Assembly (NCBI GenBank): GCA_004431415.1
Contig: QPMI01000221.1
Span: 1 to 64,000, forward strand
DNA length: 64,000 nucleotides
Direction: 5' to 3'
Source: Cyanophora paradoxa
Taxonomy: Eukaryota; Glaucocystophyceae; Cyanophorales; Cyanophoraceae
Shown: positions 30,835 through 41,094 of the stretch, one piece after another
How the letters are laid out: every line of letters starts with the position of its first letter
How positions within the stretch are numbered: position 1 is the first letter of the stretch
Translations under genes and position numbers: made by a program
Notes under the pieces: model-generated
The model's input: only the letters and a program-made list of their open reading frames with translations
The model's database searches: none
What the model was told of the DNA's origin: nothing

Positions 30835-33130
30835 CCCCCGCCCCCTCAGGCCCCCCCCCTCGTGGCCCCGGCTCCCCCGTGGCGCCCCGGGTACCTGGGG
30901 CGGCTTGGCCCCCTGCCCCCGCGCCTCCTCCATCGCGCGGCGGAGCGCCCACACTGCGCCCCGCGTCAGGAGGGAGGGCCGGGGTCCCGTGAGGGGCTCT
31001 GAGGCGCCACGGGCGGCGGGGCGCAGTAGACGAGCCCTTGGGTGCAGGAGCGGGCGGCCGGTGACGGGGCAGTCCAAGAGGTGAAGGAGGGGGGGCGGGG
31101 CGGGGCGGGGCGGGGCGGGGGCACCGTCGAGCTCGCGGAAGACGATGGCGACGCGGCGCTGCCCTCTCGCTCCTCGCCCCCGCCGTCGGCGACGGCACCC
31201 GCCGCTCGTGCCTGCCACCGCGCCGCGCCCCGCGTCACCGCCGGCACCGCGCCCTCCAGGCTCGGCCCGGAGGGGCCCGCGCACCGCTGCTGCGTCATGC
31301 CGGCCATGAGGACCGACGCGTTGCGCCCTGCGCGCGCGCGCGCGTTCGCCGCGTGAGGCGCCTCGAGGCGAGTGCGGGGGGCGGGGGCGGGGCGGACGGA
31401 GGAGGATGCGGGCGTCGGGGGCGGCGGAGCGGGGCCCGCCCTTCCTCCGGAACTCCATCCAGCGCCGCCCCGAGAGCGAGACCGAGAGGACCCTGCCCGG
31501 GCCGCCGCCCGCGTCGGGGGGGTGGAAGGATCGGGGGCAGGAGGGCCGGGCGGCCGGACCTGGCGTTCTGGGGGTCGGGAGCGAGCCGCGCGTCGTCGGC
31601 GTGCCAGGCCATCTGCCCGCCCCGCCGCCCGGCCACCGTCAGCCGGCGCACGGGGGCGCGCGGCAGCGCGGGGCACGCGCGCACGTGGTGCTTGCCGTCC
31701 ATGTACCCCACCACTGCGCCGAGAGCGAGGCGCCAGGGGGGCGGGGGCGACATCAGGGGGTCGGCGCCTTCGCTCGCGCCCTGGCGCGGGGGCGGGGCGC
31801 ACGGTCGACGAGGGTCGGGTCGATGCCGAAGAGGGACCTCGCTCGCCCCACGAGCGGCATCAGCGCCTCCCGCAGCTCCCCCCGCAGCGCCTGCGCCTGC
31901 GCGGAAGGGTCAGCCGCAGCGAGGGGGCGGGCCCGAGGGGGACAGGGGCGGGGGCGGGCGGGCCTGGACCCAGAGGCCGGCGGCGTAGGGGTAGGCGAGG
32001 CCTGCGGGGGCGAGTCGGGGGCGGAGCGGGGCGGGAGAGCAGGCGGGGGGAGGGGCGCGCCCTCGTGCTCGGGCGGACGAGGAAGAGGGCGTGGAGGCGC
32101 GGCTCGGGCTCCGGGATGCCGTGCGCCAGCTGCGCCCCCGCGGCGGCCCCGGGCGGGCGCGAGTCGGCGGCGGGGCGCGGGGCGGGCGCGGGGCGGGGAC
32201 GGGGCAGGCACCAGGTGGAACTGCTGGAGGTGGGTGATGGCCCGCTCGCCCGCGCGAGCTCCTGCGGCGAGTCAGCGTGCGGCGCCGGGCGGGGCGGGGC
32301 GGGGCGGGCGGACCTCGTCCGGGAAGGCGTTGTAGACGACGCGGGCCGGCGAGTAGGCGTCGAGGTGGACCGTCACCGACGTCGCCGCCGCCGGGCCCGG
32401 CCCTCCCCGCTGCCAGCCAGCGTCACGGCCCGGGCCACGGCGCGCGCCGGCGCTCGGCCGCGGGGGGGGGGGGGGGGGGGGGGGGAGGAAGCGCAAGGCT
32501 GCTCCTAGGGGCACGGATGGATGGGATGGCCGGCGGTGCGCCGAGCCGGAGGCGCGCTCGGCGGGGAGGAGGCGGGGCGGCTCGGGCGCACCGGCCCGCG
32601 GTGCCACCGTGTCGTCGACGGTGAGCACGCCGCCGAACTGCGCGCGCAGGCGCCCTCTTCGGCTCCACCAGACCGGCGGGCAACCCCGCGGGCGGCGCGG
32701 GCGGCGCGGGGCGGGCGGGGCGGCGCGGGGCGGCCGCACCGAGGCCCGCCTGAGGCAGTGCGCGAGGTAGGCGTCCTGCGTGGCCGCCCCGCGCCGCCCG
32801 CCGCTCAGGCCGCCGCGCTCCAGCGCTTGGGCGCAGGGCGCGGCGCGGGACGCACCCAGAGAGGCCCCGCCAGTCCGACTCGTCGGGCCGCTCCCCGGGG
32901 CGAAGCGCCAGGGCGGCGCTCTGCGCGCGGGGCACGCCGGGGCCGGCCGGTCAGGCCCCGCGCGCGCGCGCCCCGCGACGAATTGCGCCTCGCACCGCGC
33001 CCCGGGCGTCGTCGATGACGGCCACCAGAGCGGAGCCAGCCGCCTCCGCGTGCGGGCCGGCGGCCGGGCCGGGCGCGGCGGGGACGCCGCGGCCGTCCTC
33101 GTAGTAATGCCCGTTGGGACCTGCGTTCGC
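30835..33130 (-). CDS. Linker exons between the zinc finger and the SRA domain
   Basis: The minus strand shows a series of protein-like pieces separated by C-rich, intron-like DNA: SGYVPANAGPNGHYYEDGRG (33,150-33,090), VTVHLDAYSPARVVYNAFPD (32,390-32,330), AGERAITHLQQFHL (32,260-32,215), LREALMPLVGRARSLFGIDP (31,880-31,820), GAVVGYMDGKHHVR with RRLTVAGRRGGQMAWHADDA (31,715-31,590), RVAIVFRELDGA and LLDCPVTGRPLLHP (31,150-31,030). The YMDGKHHV block recalls a Tudor or similar reader strand, but this is weak. All lie on the same strand as the flanking modules and no stop-promoter break was identified, which supports, without proving, a single gene. Confidence 0.45.
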
Positions 33131-33174
33131 CGGGACGTATCCGCTTCGCCTGAGGACGGGCGAAGAAACTCGAG

Positions 33175-34132
33175 TCAGCAGGAGACTCGGGGAGGGAGAT
33201 TCGATGATCGCGACGACGGGGAGCACATGGGCTGCCTGAACTCGTCGCTGGGGCGGCCGCGGGGGTCCTCCTCGCCCCCCGGCGCGACCCCCCGGGCGCG
33301 CTTGGCGGGCGGGGGCGACTGGTTGTAGGGCGTCGGGCCGCCCCCGAGGGGCCGCACTTGCGCGTGCGGGCCCCCTGGCCCCTGCCCGTGGCCCGGCCCG
33401 TGCCCCGGGTCGAGCTCCAGCGGGGGCCGGGGCGGCCCGTGCCGCGGGTACCGCGACGACGCCTCCTGGAGGATCTGCGCGGGGGAGCGCGCGCTCGGGC
33501 CGCGACTGCCGCCGCTCGGCCGGTGGCGAGCGCGCACGTTTATGGTCCGCTGGACGCAGTAGGCGCAGGGGCACTCCCTGGTGGCGGGAGGCGGGCCCGG
33601 GGCGGAGTCAGCCGCGCGGCGCGTGCCGCTGCGTGGCCAGCGCGCGAGGGGGCGAGGGGGCGCGGACCCCGTGCAGACGGGGCAGGGCTGGCCCTCTCGG
33701 TAGCGGCTGGCGCAGACGGAGCAGAACTGGTGCGCGTGCTTGCGCGAGGAGCGGCAGCTGTGGAACTTCACGCCCCGCTCGTCCACCTGCCGCCCGCCCG
33801 CCCGTCAGACCGCGCCGCAGCGCTAGCCTCCCGCTGGCCATGCCGTCGCTCAGGACGAAGGCCGTGCAGGCGGACGCGTACTAAGCGTCCGAGAGCGAGC
33901 GGCGTAAGGGGTTCTGGGCGGCGCTTCTCGAGCCCACCTTCTTCTTTCGGCAGCGGTGGCAGCTGAACCAGTTGACGTCAGCCCTGGTCTCCTCGCGGTC
34001 GCCGCGGTCCTCTGCATCCGCCGGCGTCGCTCCCGCGAACGGAGGCGCACCAGCTCCGTACTCCTGGACGAGCCCGCCGCCTTGCCAGTCGTCACCTCCT
34101 CCTTCGGCCGCGGGCGCGTATGCGGGTCGCAT
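33175..34132 (-). CDS. CDCA7-type zf-4CXXC_R1 zinc finger exons
   Basis: ATG at 34,132 opens MRPAYAPAAEGGGDDWQGGG and leads to NWFSCHRCRKKK (CxxC at 33,961-33,950). A 151 nt intron (33,937-33,787, GTGGGC...GGCAG) joins it in frame to VDERGVKFHSCRSSRKHAHQ and FCSVCASRYREGQPCPVC. After a further break comes ECPCAYCVQRTIN (near 33,576). The CxxC, FCxxC, RYxE, CPxC and CxCxxC order is that of the zf-4CXXC_R1 domain of CDCA7 (partner of the HELLS/LSH remodeller) and of some JmjC proteins. One of the eight usual cysteines in the second pair is unclear. The tail after it is Pro/Arg-rich. SRA exons follow on the same strand 2.5 kb downstream. Confidence 0.7.
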
Positions 34133-34329
34133 GGCGCCGGCGCGCGAGACCCACACGCGAGATCCTGGCCCAGTGGATCTGCTGCGACACTGCGGCAGCA
34201 AAACTCATGACACATGGTCCTGGCGCAGTCGCACAGGGCAACTCTCACCTGGAGACGCGCTCAGATGCTGCAGCGAGTCCTGCAGCGAGTCCTGCACTCC
34301 CGCAGGGCGGCAGTCTTCTACTAGGCTAT

Positions 34330-34790
34330 AAGGTCCAATATTAATGAGGCTGCGCGCCCACATGGACGTGAGACTCGGGATGAACGTCGAACATTGGGAA
34401 GGCGTCAAATATGCACGAACGAGCGCACTGCGGCACTGGAGGACGATGCGACGCGGCCCGCGGAGGGCCACGCGTCCGCTGCGCCGGCGCCGGCCCCGCG
34501 GGCGGTCCGCGGCCAAAGCTTGACTTTGCTTCGCGTCAGCGGCGTCACTGAGTCACTGAGTCAAGCGGCCTCAAGCCTCGACGCTGCCTCGTCCAACTTG
34601 GGAAGCTTCTTAATTCAAGGCTTGCAAACTTGAAAGCCTTGACTCAGTGAAGCACTATAGCTAGTACTGCTGCGGCGGCAGTGCGGCCAGCTGCCACGCG
34701 TACTACGGAGTCTACGGTACGCGTAGTCGTCGCGTACGACGTCGCCGAGTCGACCGGTTTAATACCGGTAGGTCCGGTACCGCAGATCGA
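34330..34790. other. Intergenic
   Basis: No gene seen. It holds short gagtc/gactc words and an imperfect GTAC-rich stretch near 34,700-34,780, similar in style to 8100-8400. Confidence 0.4.
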
Positions 34791-34792
34791 TG

Positions 34793-34985
34793 TAGGACGG
34801 CTTTTTTAACTGTAGTTTTAAATTGCCGTAAATTGCCGAGAGGCCGAATTCGGCAATTTTATAATTGAGCATCGGCAATGTTGCTGGGGGTAGGGGGTTT
34901 CTTAGCCCGCCATAGAGCGAAAGTCTGATTCCGAGTGATTCGGCAATCATTGAATTTATCGCCACGGCAATTCCGGTTTTGGGCG
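34793..34985 (+). mobile_element. MITE-like repeat, copy 1
   Basis: This copy starts gtaggacggcttttttaact and contains aaattgccgtaaattgccga, gaggccgaattcggcaattt and a closing atttatcgccacggcaatt. It matches the reverse complement of 39,353-39,521 over most of its length. It therefore flanks, in inverted orientation, the block of large repeats at 35-39 kb. No coding capacity. Confidence 0.55.
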
Positions 34986-35332
34986 AATTTACTAAGGTAT
35001 ACCGTATATATATACGTCACGGTATAGATCATGTGCCGCAGATGATGTGCGCCAAAGTACGTTATATATACGTTACCCAAGCACGAAGTTACTTATAATA
35101 TATTAATTAAAATACCAGTACCCGGTGACCGTGGATGCGCAATTGCAAGCTTCAAAGGCTTCGAATTCATGCCATGATGATTATGAATCATGATGAAGCC
35201 TACCGTGCACGTAACACTATATTATGACGGTCAAATTTATGTCGATATAAAACCCGACCCTTCTCTACTAGGCTATGCGAAATACTGTAGGAATGCTTAA
35301 ATTGCCGCGTAGTTAAATTGCCGAATTCGACC

Positions 35333-36690
35333 AAAACCGGAACAAGATCCGTGCTCCTGCGGAGCACTAAGTACGGCGAAGCCTCGCGGACGCCCTCGCG
35401 GCTGTCACAGTAGGAGGCCAGCTGGACCCGGCCCCGCCCAGCTGCATGGCCGGGTTTCGCCGGCTTGGCACCGGCCATGGGCTGGCCCGCTTTAGCCAGC
35501 TCGAGGGAGAGCTGGCTGGCCAGAGAGCAATGTAATGAGGAGAGGAATATATAATTAACTAGGGGAGACCGGAGTTGAACCGGTAACGCTTGCTTTTAAC
35601 TGGTGGAGCAGATTGAGAGGAGATTAACTATATAATATTGTTGGAGGGAGGCCGCCGGGCCTGGAGGGGCGAGGTTCTCGCGGCCAGGCGCATGCACAGA
35701 GCTTGGGAATCGCTTAAACAGAATCTAGAATGCATATAGCATCGATGTGCAGGGGTGCGGAGGCAAGGGCACACGGAAAGCTTTGCAGGCCTGGCCAGGA
35801 TCGAATTTTCGGGTCGGCTGGATTCTCGCGCCCTGTCGCATCTCTAGAGTTCGCGAAAAGCTTGACAAAGATCTCAAACTACTGTTGTAGGGATGCGCAC
35901 GCGTGAGGATGCGAGGGCGCGCGGAAAGCTGTGCAGGTCCGTCCAGGATCGAATTTTCGGCGTCGGCTGGGTCCTCGCGGCCGGCGCATTTAGAGACCGT
36001 GCGGAATGCTTTGTCTACATCTCAAATGCTTATGCTATCGTTCCGCGCATGCGCCGCGGCGTTGGCGCGCGGAAAGCTGTCCAGGTTTGTGCAGGATCGA
36101 ATTTTTGATGTCCGTACCTTCTTGCGCTATTCCGGCTCCGAAAAGCAGATTTCGGGGTGCGCAGGCCCTGCTATGTCTATGCGCGCCAGTACGCATCGAA
36201 TGCGCGCCTCGCGGAACCGGCCGGAACCGGCCGGATCAAATTTTCGCCTACTGTTCGGACTGGAGCGTTGACGGCGCCCGAAATCGAGCTTGCGTCGATG
36301 CGCTCGCCCTCGCCGTCACTCTTTATCGTTCTGGGGCGTCCCTGGCGCGATTTCGTCGCGGGACCGGGCGGGACCGGGTCCCACCTTCTGACCTGGACTG
36401 CATTTGTCGGAGGTTAAGGACCGGATTTGATCCAGAGGGAAATTTGATATTCGCGCGACGCCCACGGGGAGCGGTCGTCTTAGGGAGCCAGGACGCTAAA
36501 AATGGATCTAGAGAGGTGTGTGGGGTTAGGGTAGCTGAGTCATTAGCGGCAATCGTGACCGTGTCGAGGCAGAATTAATAATTCTGCCTCGAGGAGTGCG
36601 ACACGGAAATTATTTATCAGGGGGATCTCGAGTGGAAAAAAAGGTTAAAAAAGGAATTTATATCGCGGTTTTTGGGTTTGAGACAAGATC
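35333..36690 (+). repeat. Large repeat unit A
   Basis: The unit begins at caagatccgtgctcctgcgg (with the hairpin gtgctcc/ggagcac) and ends with ggaatttatatcgcggtttt and tgggtttgag. It carries two or three internal ~150 bp subunits with the core caggatcgaattttcgg, the block ggtcccaccttctgac, and a 25 nt palindrome gaggcagaatta/taattctgcctc. It is almost identical to unit C (37,846-39,300). Long frames in it are not conserved between copies, so I do not call a gene. Confidence 0.8.
35561..35612 (-). other. tRNA 3'-half-like segment in unit A
   Basis: The minus strand has a perfect T-arm (ACCGG TTCAACT CCGGT) followed by CTCCCCT and A, where an acceptor 3' strand and discriminator base would be. 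Upstream GTTAAAAGC could be a decayed anticodon arm, but the D-arm and 5' acceptor are missing. A second copy lies in unit C near 38,068-38,120. Probably a tRNA-derived part of the repeat. Confidence 0.4.
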
Positions 36691-37850
36691 CGTGCTCCTG
36701 CGGAGCACTAAGTACGGCGAAGCCTCGCGACGCCCTCGCGGCTGTCACAGTAGGCCTATAGGGCACTGGCCAGCGGCCTGGCCGATCGCGAACAGCTTTC
36801 TGGTTGGAAGCTGGCCGGCTGACGGCCAGTCCAGCTACCGCTGGCCGCTAGAGGAATATAACTAGAGGAATATTAATGTACTGAGGAAATAAAGGGAGGC
36901 CGGAGCAGGTTGAGATTAGAGGAGATGAATTATATATAATATTGTTGAGAGGGAGGCCGGGAGGGGCAAGGTTCTCGCGGCCAGGCGCATGCACAGAGCT
37001 TGCGAATCGCTTAAACAGAATCTTGAATGCATATAGCTATAGCATCGATGTGCGGGGCTGCGGAGCTCGAGGCGAGGGCGCGCGGAAAGATGTGCAGGTC
37101 CATGCAGGATCGAATTTTCGGGTCGGCTGGGTCCTCGCGGCCCGTCGCATACGCAAAGCGTGCGGAAGACTTTGCCTACATCTTAAATGCTTATGCTATC
37201 GTTCGCGCATGCGCCGCGGCGTGGGCGCGCGGAAAGATGTCAGGGCGCGTGCAGGATCGAATTTTGGCCGTCGGGTACCTTCCTGCGCTGTTCCGGCTCC
37301 GAAAAGCGGATTTCGGGGTGCGCAGGCCCTGCTATGTCCATGCGCGCCAGTACGCATCGATTGCGCGCGTCGCGGACCGGGCGGGACCGGCTAGCGCTGG
37401 ATCAAATTTCGGCCGACTCTTCGCACTGGAGCGTCGACGGCGCTTGAAATCGAGCTTGCGGCGATGCGCTCGCCCTCGCGCGGCATTCTGTATCGTTCTG
37501 GGGCGTCCCTGGCGCGATTTCGTCGCGGGACCGGCGGGACCGGGTCCACCTTCTGACTCGGACTGCATTTGTCGGAGGTTAAGTACCGGAATTGATCCAG
37601 AGGGAAATTCGATTTTCGCGCGACGCCCACGGGCGAGCGGTCGTCTTAGGGGAGCCACGACGCTAAAAATGGATCTAGAGAGGTCTGTGGGGGTTAGGGT
37701 AGCTGAGTCATTAGCGGCAATCGCGTCCGTGTCGAGGCAGAATTAATAATTCGTCCTCGAGGGAGTGCGACGCGGAAATTATTTAGCAGGGGGATCTTGA
37801 GTGGAAAAAAAGGTTAAAAAAGGAATTTATATCGGCGGTTTTTGGTTTGA
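36690..37850 (+). repeat. Large repeat unit B
   Basis: It has the same ends as unit A but a different left third (ggcactggccagcggcctgg ... ctagaggaatattaatgtac). It joins unit A and unit C head to tail with no spacer. Unit D (41,100-42,300) is an inverted near-copy of this unit, including the left third. Confidence 0.8.
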
Positions 37851-39352
37851 GACAAGATCCGTGCTCCTGCGGAGCACTAAGTACGGCGAAGCCTCGCGGA
37901 CGCCCTCGCGGCTGTCACAGTAGGAGGCCAGCTGGACCCGCCCCGCCCAGCTGCATGGCCGGGTTTCGCCGGCTTGGCACCGGCCATGGGCTGGCCCGCT
38001 TTAGCCAGCTCGAGGGAGAGCTGGCTGGCCAGAGAGCAATGTAATGAGGAGAGGGAATATATAATTAACTAGGGGAGACCGGAGTTGAACCGGTAACGCT
38101 TGCTTTTAACTGGTGGAGCAGATTGAGAGGAGATTAACTATATAATATTGTTGGGAGGGAGGCCGCCGGGCCTGGGAGGGGCGAGGTTCTCGCGGCCAGG
38201 CGCATGCACAGAGCTTGGGAATCGCTTAAACAGAATCTAGAATGCATATAGCATCGATGTGCAGGGGTGCGGAGGCAAGGGCACACGGAAAGCTTTGCAG
38301 GCCTGGCCAGGATCGAATTTTCGGGGTCGGCTGGATTCTCGCGCCCTGTCGCATCTCTAGAGTTCGCGAAAAGCTTGACAAAGATCTCAAACTACTGTTG
38401 TAGGGATGCGCACGCGTGAGGATGCGAGGGCGCGCGGAAAGCTGTGCAGGTCCGTCCAGGATCGAATTTTCGGCGTCGGCTGGGTCCTCGCGGCCCGGCG
38501 CATTTAGAGACCGTGCGGAATGCTTTGTCTACATCTCAAATGCTTATACTATTGCTCCGCGCATGCGCCGCGGCGTTGGCGCGCGGAAAGCTGTCCAGGT
38601 TTGTGCAGGATCGAATTTTTGATGTCCGGTACCTTCTTGCGCTATTCCGGCTCCGAAAAGCAGATTTCGGGGTGCGCAGGCCCTGCTATGTCTATGCGCG
38701 CCAGTACGCATCGAATGCGCGCCTCGCGGAACCGGCCGGAACCGGCCGGATCAAATTTTCGGCCTACTGTTCGGACTGGAGCGTTGACGGCGCCCGAAAT
38801 CGAGCTTGCGTCGATGCGCTCGCCCTCGCCCGTCACTCTTTATCGTTCTGGGGCGTCCCTGGCGCGATTTCGTCGCGGGACCGGCGGGACCGGGTCCCAC
38901 CTTCTGACCTGGACTGCATTTGTCGGAGGTTAAGGACCGGATTTGATCCAGAGGGAAATTTGATATTCGCGCGACGCCCACGGGGAGCGGTCGTCTTAGG
39001 GAGCCAGGACGCTAAAAATGGATCTAGAGAGGTGTGTGGGGGTTAGGGTAGCTGAGTCATTAGCGGCAATCGTGACCGTGTCGAGGCAGAATTAATAATT
39101 CTGCCTCGAGGGAGTGCGACACGGAAATTATTTATCAGGGGGGATCTCGAGTGGAAAAAAAGGTTAAAAAAGGAATTTATATCGGCAGAATTAATAATTC
39201 TGCCTCGAGGGAGTGCGACACGGAAATTATTTATCAGGGGGGATCTCGAGTGGAAAAAAAGGTTAAAAAAGGAATTTATATCGGCGGTTTTTGGGTTTGA
39301 GAAAGAGGCTTCGCCTGAAAGAGGCTTCGCCTGAAAGAGGCTTCGCCTGATT
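37846..39352 (+). repeat. Large repeat unit C with duplicated end
   Basis: Near-identical to unit A, including the tRNA-like segment. Its right end is extended by a ~107 bp tandem duplication (39,085-39,185 repeated at 39,186-39,290). It then ends in three tandem copies of the 16 bp word aaagaggcttcgcctg (39,303-39,350). The junction with the inverted MITE-like element follows directly. Confidence 0.8.
38068..38120 (-). other. tRNA 3'-half-like segment in unit C
   Basis: Second copy of the T-arm-like hairpin seen in unit A, in the same position of the unit, with ccggagttgaaccggt and the adjoining ggggag. Same interpretation: part of the repeat, not a functional tRNA. Confidence 0.4.
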
Positions 39353-39521
39353 GCCATGGCGATAAATTGCCGAAACGCTGGATTTCTTCTATGGCGCCAT
39401 ACAAAAGCGGTTGCTTACGCCTACCCCCTGAGCATTGCCGCGGCTCTAAATTGCCGAATTCGGCCTCTCGGCAATTAAATTTACGGCAATTTAAAACATC
39501 GGCTAAAAAAGCAATCCTACA
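39353..39521 (-). mobile_element. MITE-like repeat, copy 2 (inverted)
   Basis: Reads ttgccatggcgataaattgc ... gaattcggcctctcggcaat ... aatcctacag, the reverse complement of the element at 34,793-34,985 with internal changes. It may be an independent insertion or the other arm of a large inverted structure enclosing units A-C. Confidence 0.55.
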
Positions 39522-39524
39522 GTA

Positions 39525-39940
39525 TGACGGTCCCAAATAATTATGTCATTATGAAATTTCCGAGCTTGTCTGGGGCGGTCAATTGTATGCATGGGGCGAC
39601 TTACTATAGCCCGGGCCCGTTTTATGACGGTCCCAAATAATGTCGTTATGTCGTCATGTCCGAGGCGACATAATTTGGGGATGACATATTTAAGTGAGTG
39701 AGTGTTACACCGTTACCTGGGGCTTTAAGCCTTCAACTAGCTACTAGGCTAGCCTTCAAGCCTTCAACTTGGCTGCTGAATCAGTGCTGATCATGACTAG
39801 GCCTGATGCTTGACCCCCCCCGGCTTCAAGCCAAGCCAAGCCAAATTTTGGCCTTCCGGAGTCAAGCCAAGCCAAGCACCCGAGCCGGCCGGCTCAAATG
39901 CTTGGCCCCTCGGCTAGGTCAAATATTTGTCAAATGCTTG
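39525..39940. other. Intergenic with short low-complexity words
   Basis: No gene. Two copies of tatgacggtcccaaataat (39,522 and 39,623) and repeated caagccaagcc/ggcttcaagcc words around 39,725-39,935. Confidence 0.45.
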
Positions 39941-39944
39941 AGGG

Positions 39945-40460
39945 GGGGGGTACCCCATGTACGCCCCATGCAGGTTGAAAAGCTGCGGCGGGCTCAGGCA
40001 GGGCCGGCCGCACACTGTGCGCGCGCGCGCCCGCATACCTCGTCGAGCCAGTGGATCGTGAAGCTGATGTACGACTTGCGCCCCTCGCGATCGCTCGTCC
40101 CGGAGAGTCCAGATATCGATGACGTCGACGTCGGACGTTGCAATTGCGTGCACGTGGCGCGTGCACACGTCGTATACGTAGATGCGGTTCGCGCCCTGAA
40201 ACAGCATCGATCTGACCGACTTCCGCTGGCGCGCGTGCTCCGCCAGGATGATCCGCCTGATCGTCCCGCGATCCGTCGGACGATAGCGCTAGCGCGCTAG
40301 CTTATATATAGCTTCTGCGGCCGAGTGAGCGGGCGTCGCGCGCGCGCGGGCCGGGCGGGCGCGCGCGGGGGCACGGAATTTTTCGAATGAGATGTTGCCG
40401 GACGCGTCCTTGCCGATGACTGACTGCGTGGATTTGCCCTTCTAGATCTCCTTCGGCGGC
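39945..40460 (-). pseudogene. hAT-type transposase fragment
   Basis: The minus strand carries RTIRRIILAEHARQRKSV-like sequence, then NRIYVYDVCTRHVHAIATSD and VDVIDIWTL. After a frame change near 40,100 it reads REGRKSYISFTIHWLDE and a GT donor-like site. The D-x-WT ... SYIS-x-T-x-HW pattern is typical of the first catalytic region of hAT (hobo/Ac/Tam3) transposases. A further piece (GKSTQSVIGKDASGNISFEK, near 40,440) may be an upstream exon. The rest of the transposase and its dimerisation domain are absent, and the frame is broken, so this is a relic. Confidence 0.5.
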
Positions 40461-40469
40461 ATTGCTGCT

Positions 40470-41090
40470 GGCTGCCTGGCTAGCGCTGAGCCTACTTCGC
40501 TGTGCCTAAGTATGGCCCTTCCCCCCCCTGCTCCCCCCCCCCCCCATAATATTTGCAAGTATCTTCAAGCACGGCTTTCTGGCTCAAATGCTTGGGGCTA
40601 GAGGTCAAGCCAAGTGCTTGAGGCAAATGCTTGACCCCAAGCAGCAGGCCTAATCATGACATGATGACTCCGGATCCGGCGCCGGAACTTTCAAGTTTCG
40701 GAATTAAATCCCGGAGTCCGATCCGACGTCGATATTATTCGACGATATATCGACGTTAACGCGATCCCGGATTTCCGGAATATCAATCGATCCGGATTCC
40801 GGATCCGCGCCGATTCCGCGGACCCCATGGCCACGTGCACGGCCGGACTCCGGGATCGGCCCGGAATTCGAAAGAAGTTTTAAATAACAACAGGACATGC
40901 CATATATATATGCCATGATGTAAACATAATATATATAGTGATAAAAGCTTTTAAGTTTTAAAATTTGTGCGATCTATATATATAGATATATATATCACGC
41001 AAATATAGTGCTCAGAATTTCCCGCCTGCTAATTAATAATTATAAAGCCAAACGTCGACGTCGACGTGGACGATCAACCGACCGATCGCG
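40470..41090. other. AT-rich intergenic DNA
   Basis: Begins with ccc-rich runs (40,515-40,545). It contains gatatatatc and atatatagatatatatat around 40,890-41,000 and repeats of caagc(a)atgcttg near 40,590-40,640. No gene seen. Confidence 0.4.
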
Positions 41091-41094
41091 AAGC

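Noticed and set aside
36510-36530. ggggttagggtagc in repeat units as a telomere signal
   Set aside because: It is a single TTAGGG-like word per unit, not a tandem telomere array.
35903-39046. Frames of 120-240 codons recurring in repeat units
   Set aside because: Frame and length are not conserved between near-identical units, and the sequence is non-protein-like (Arg/Ala/Ser rich with palindromes).
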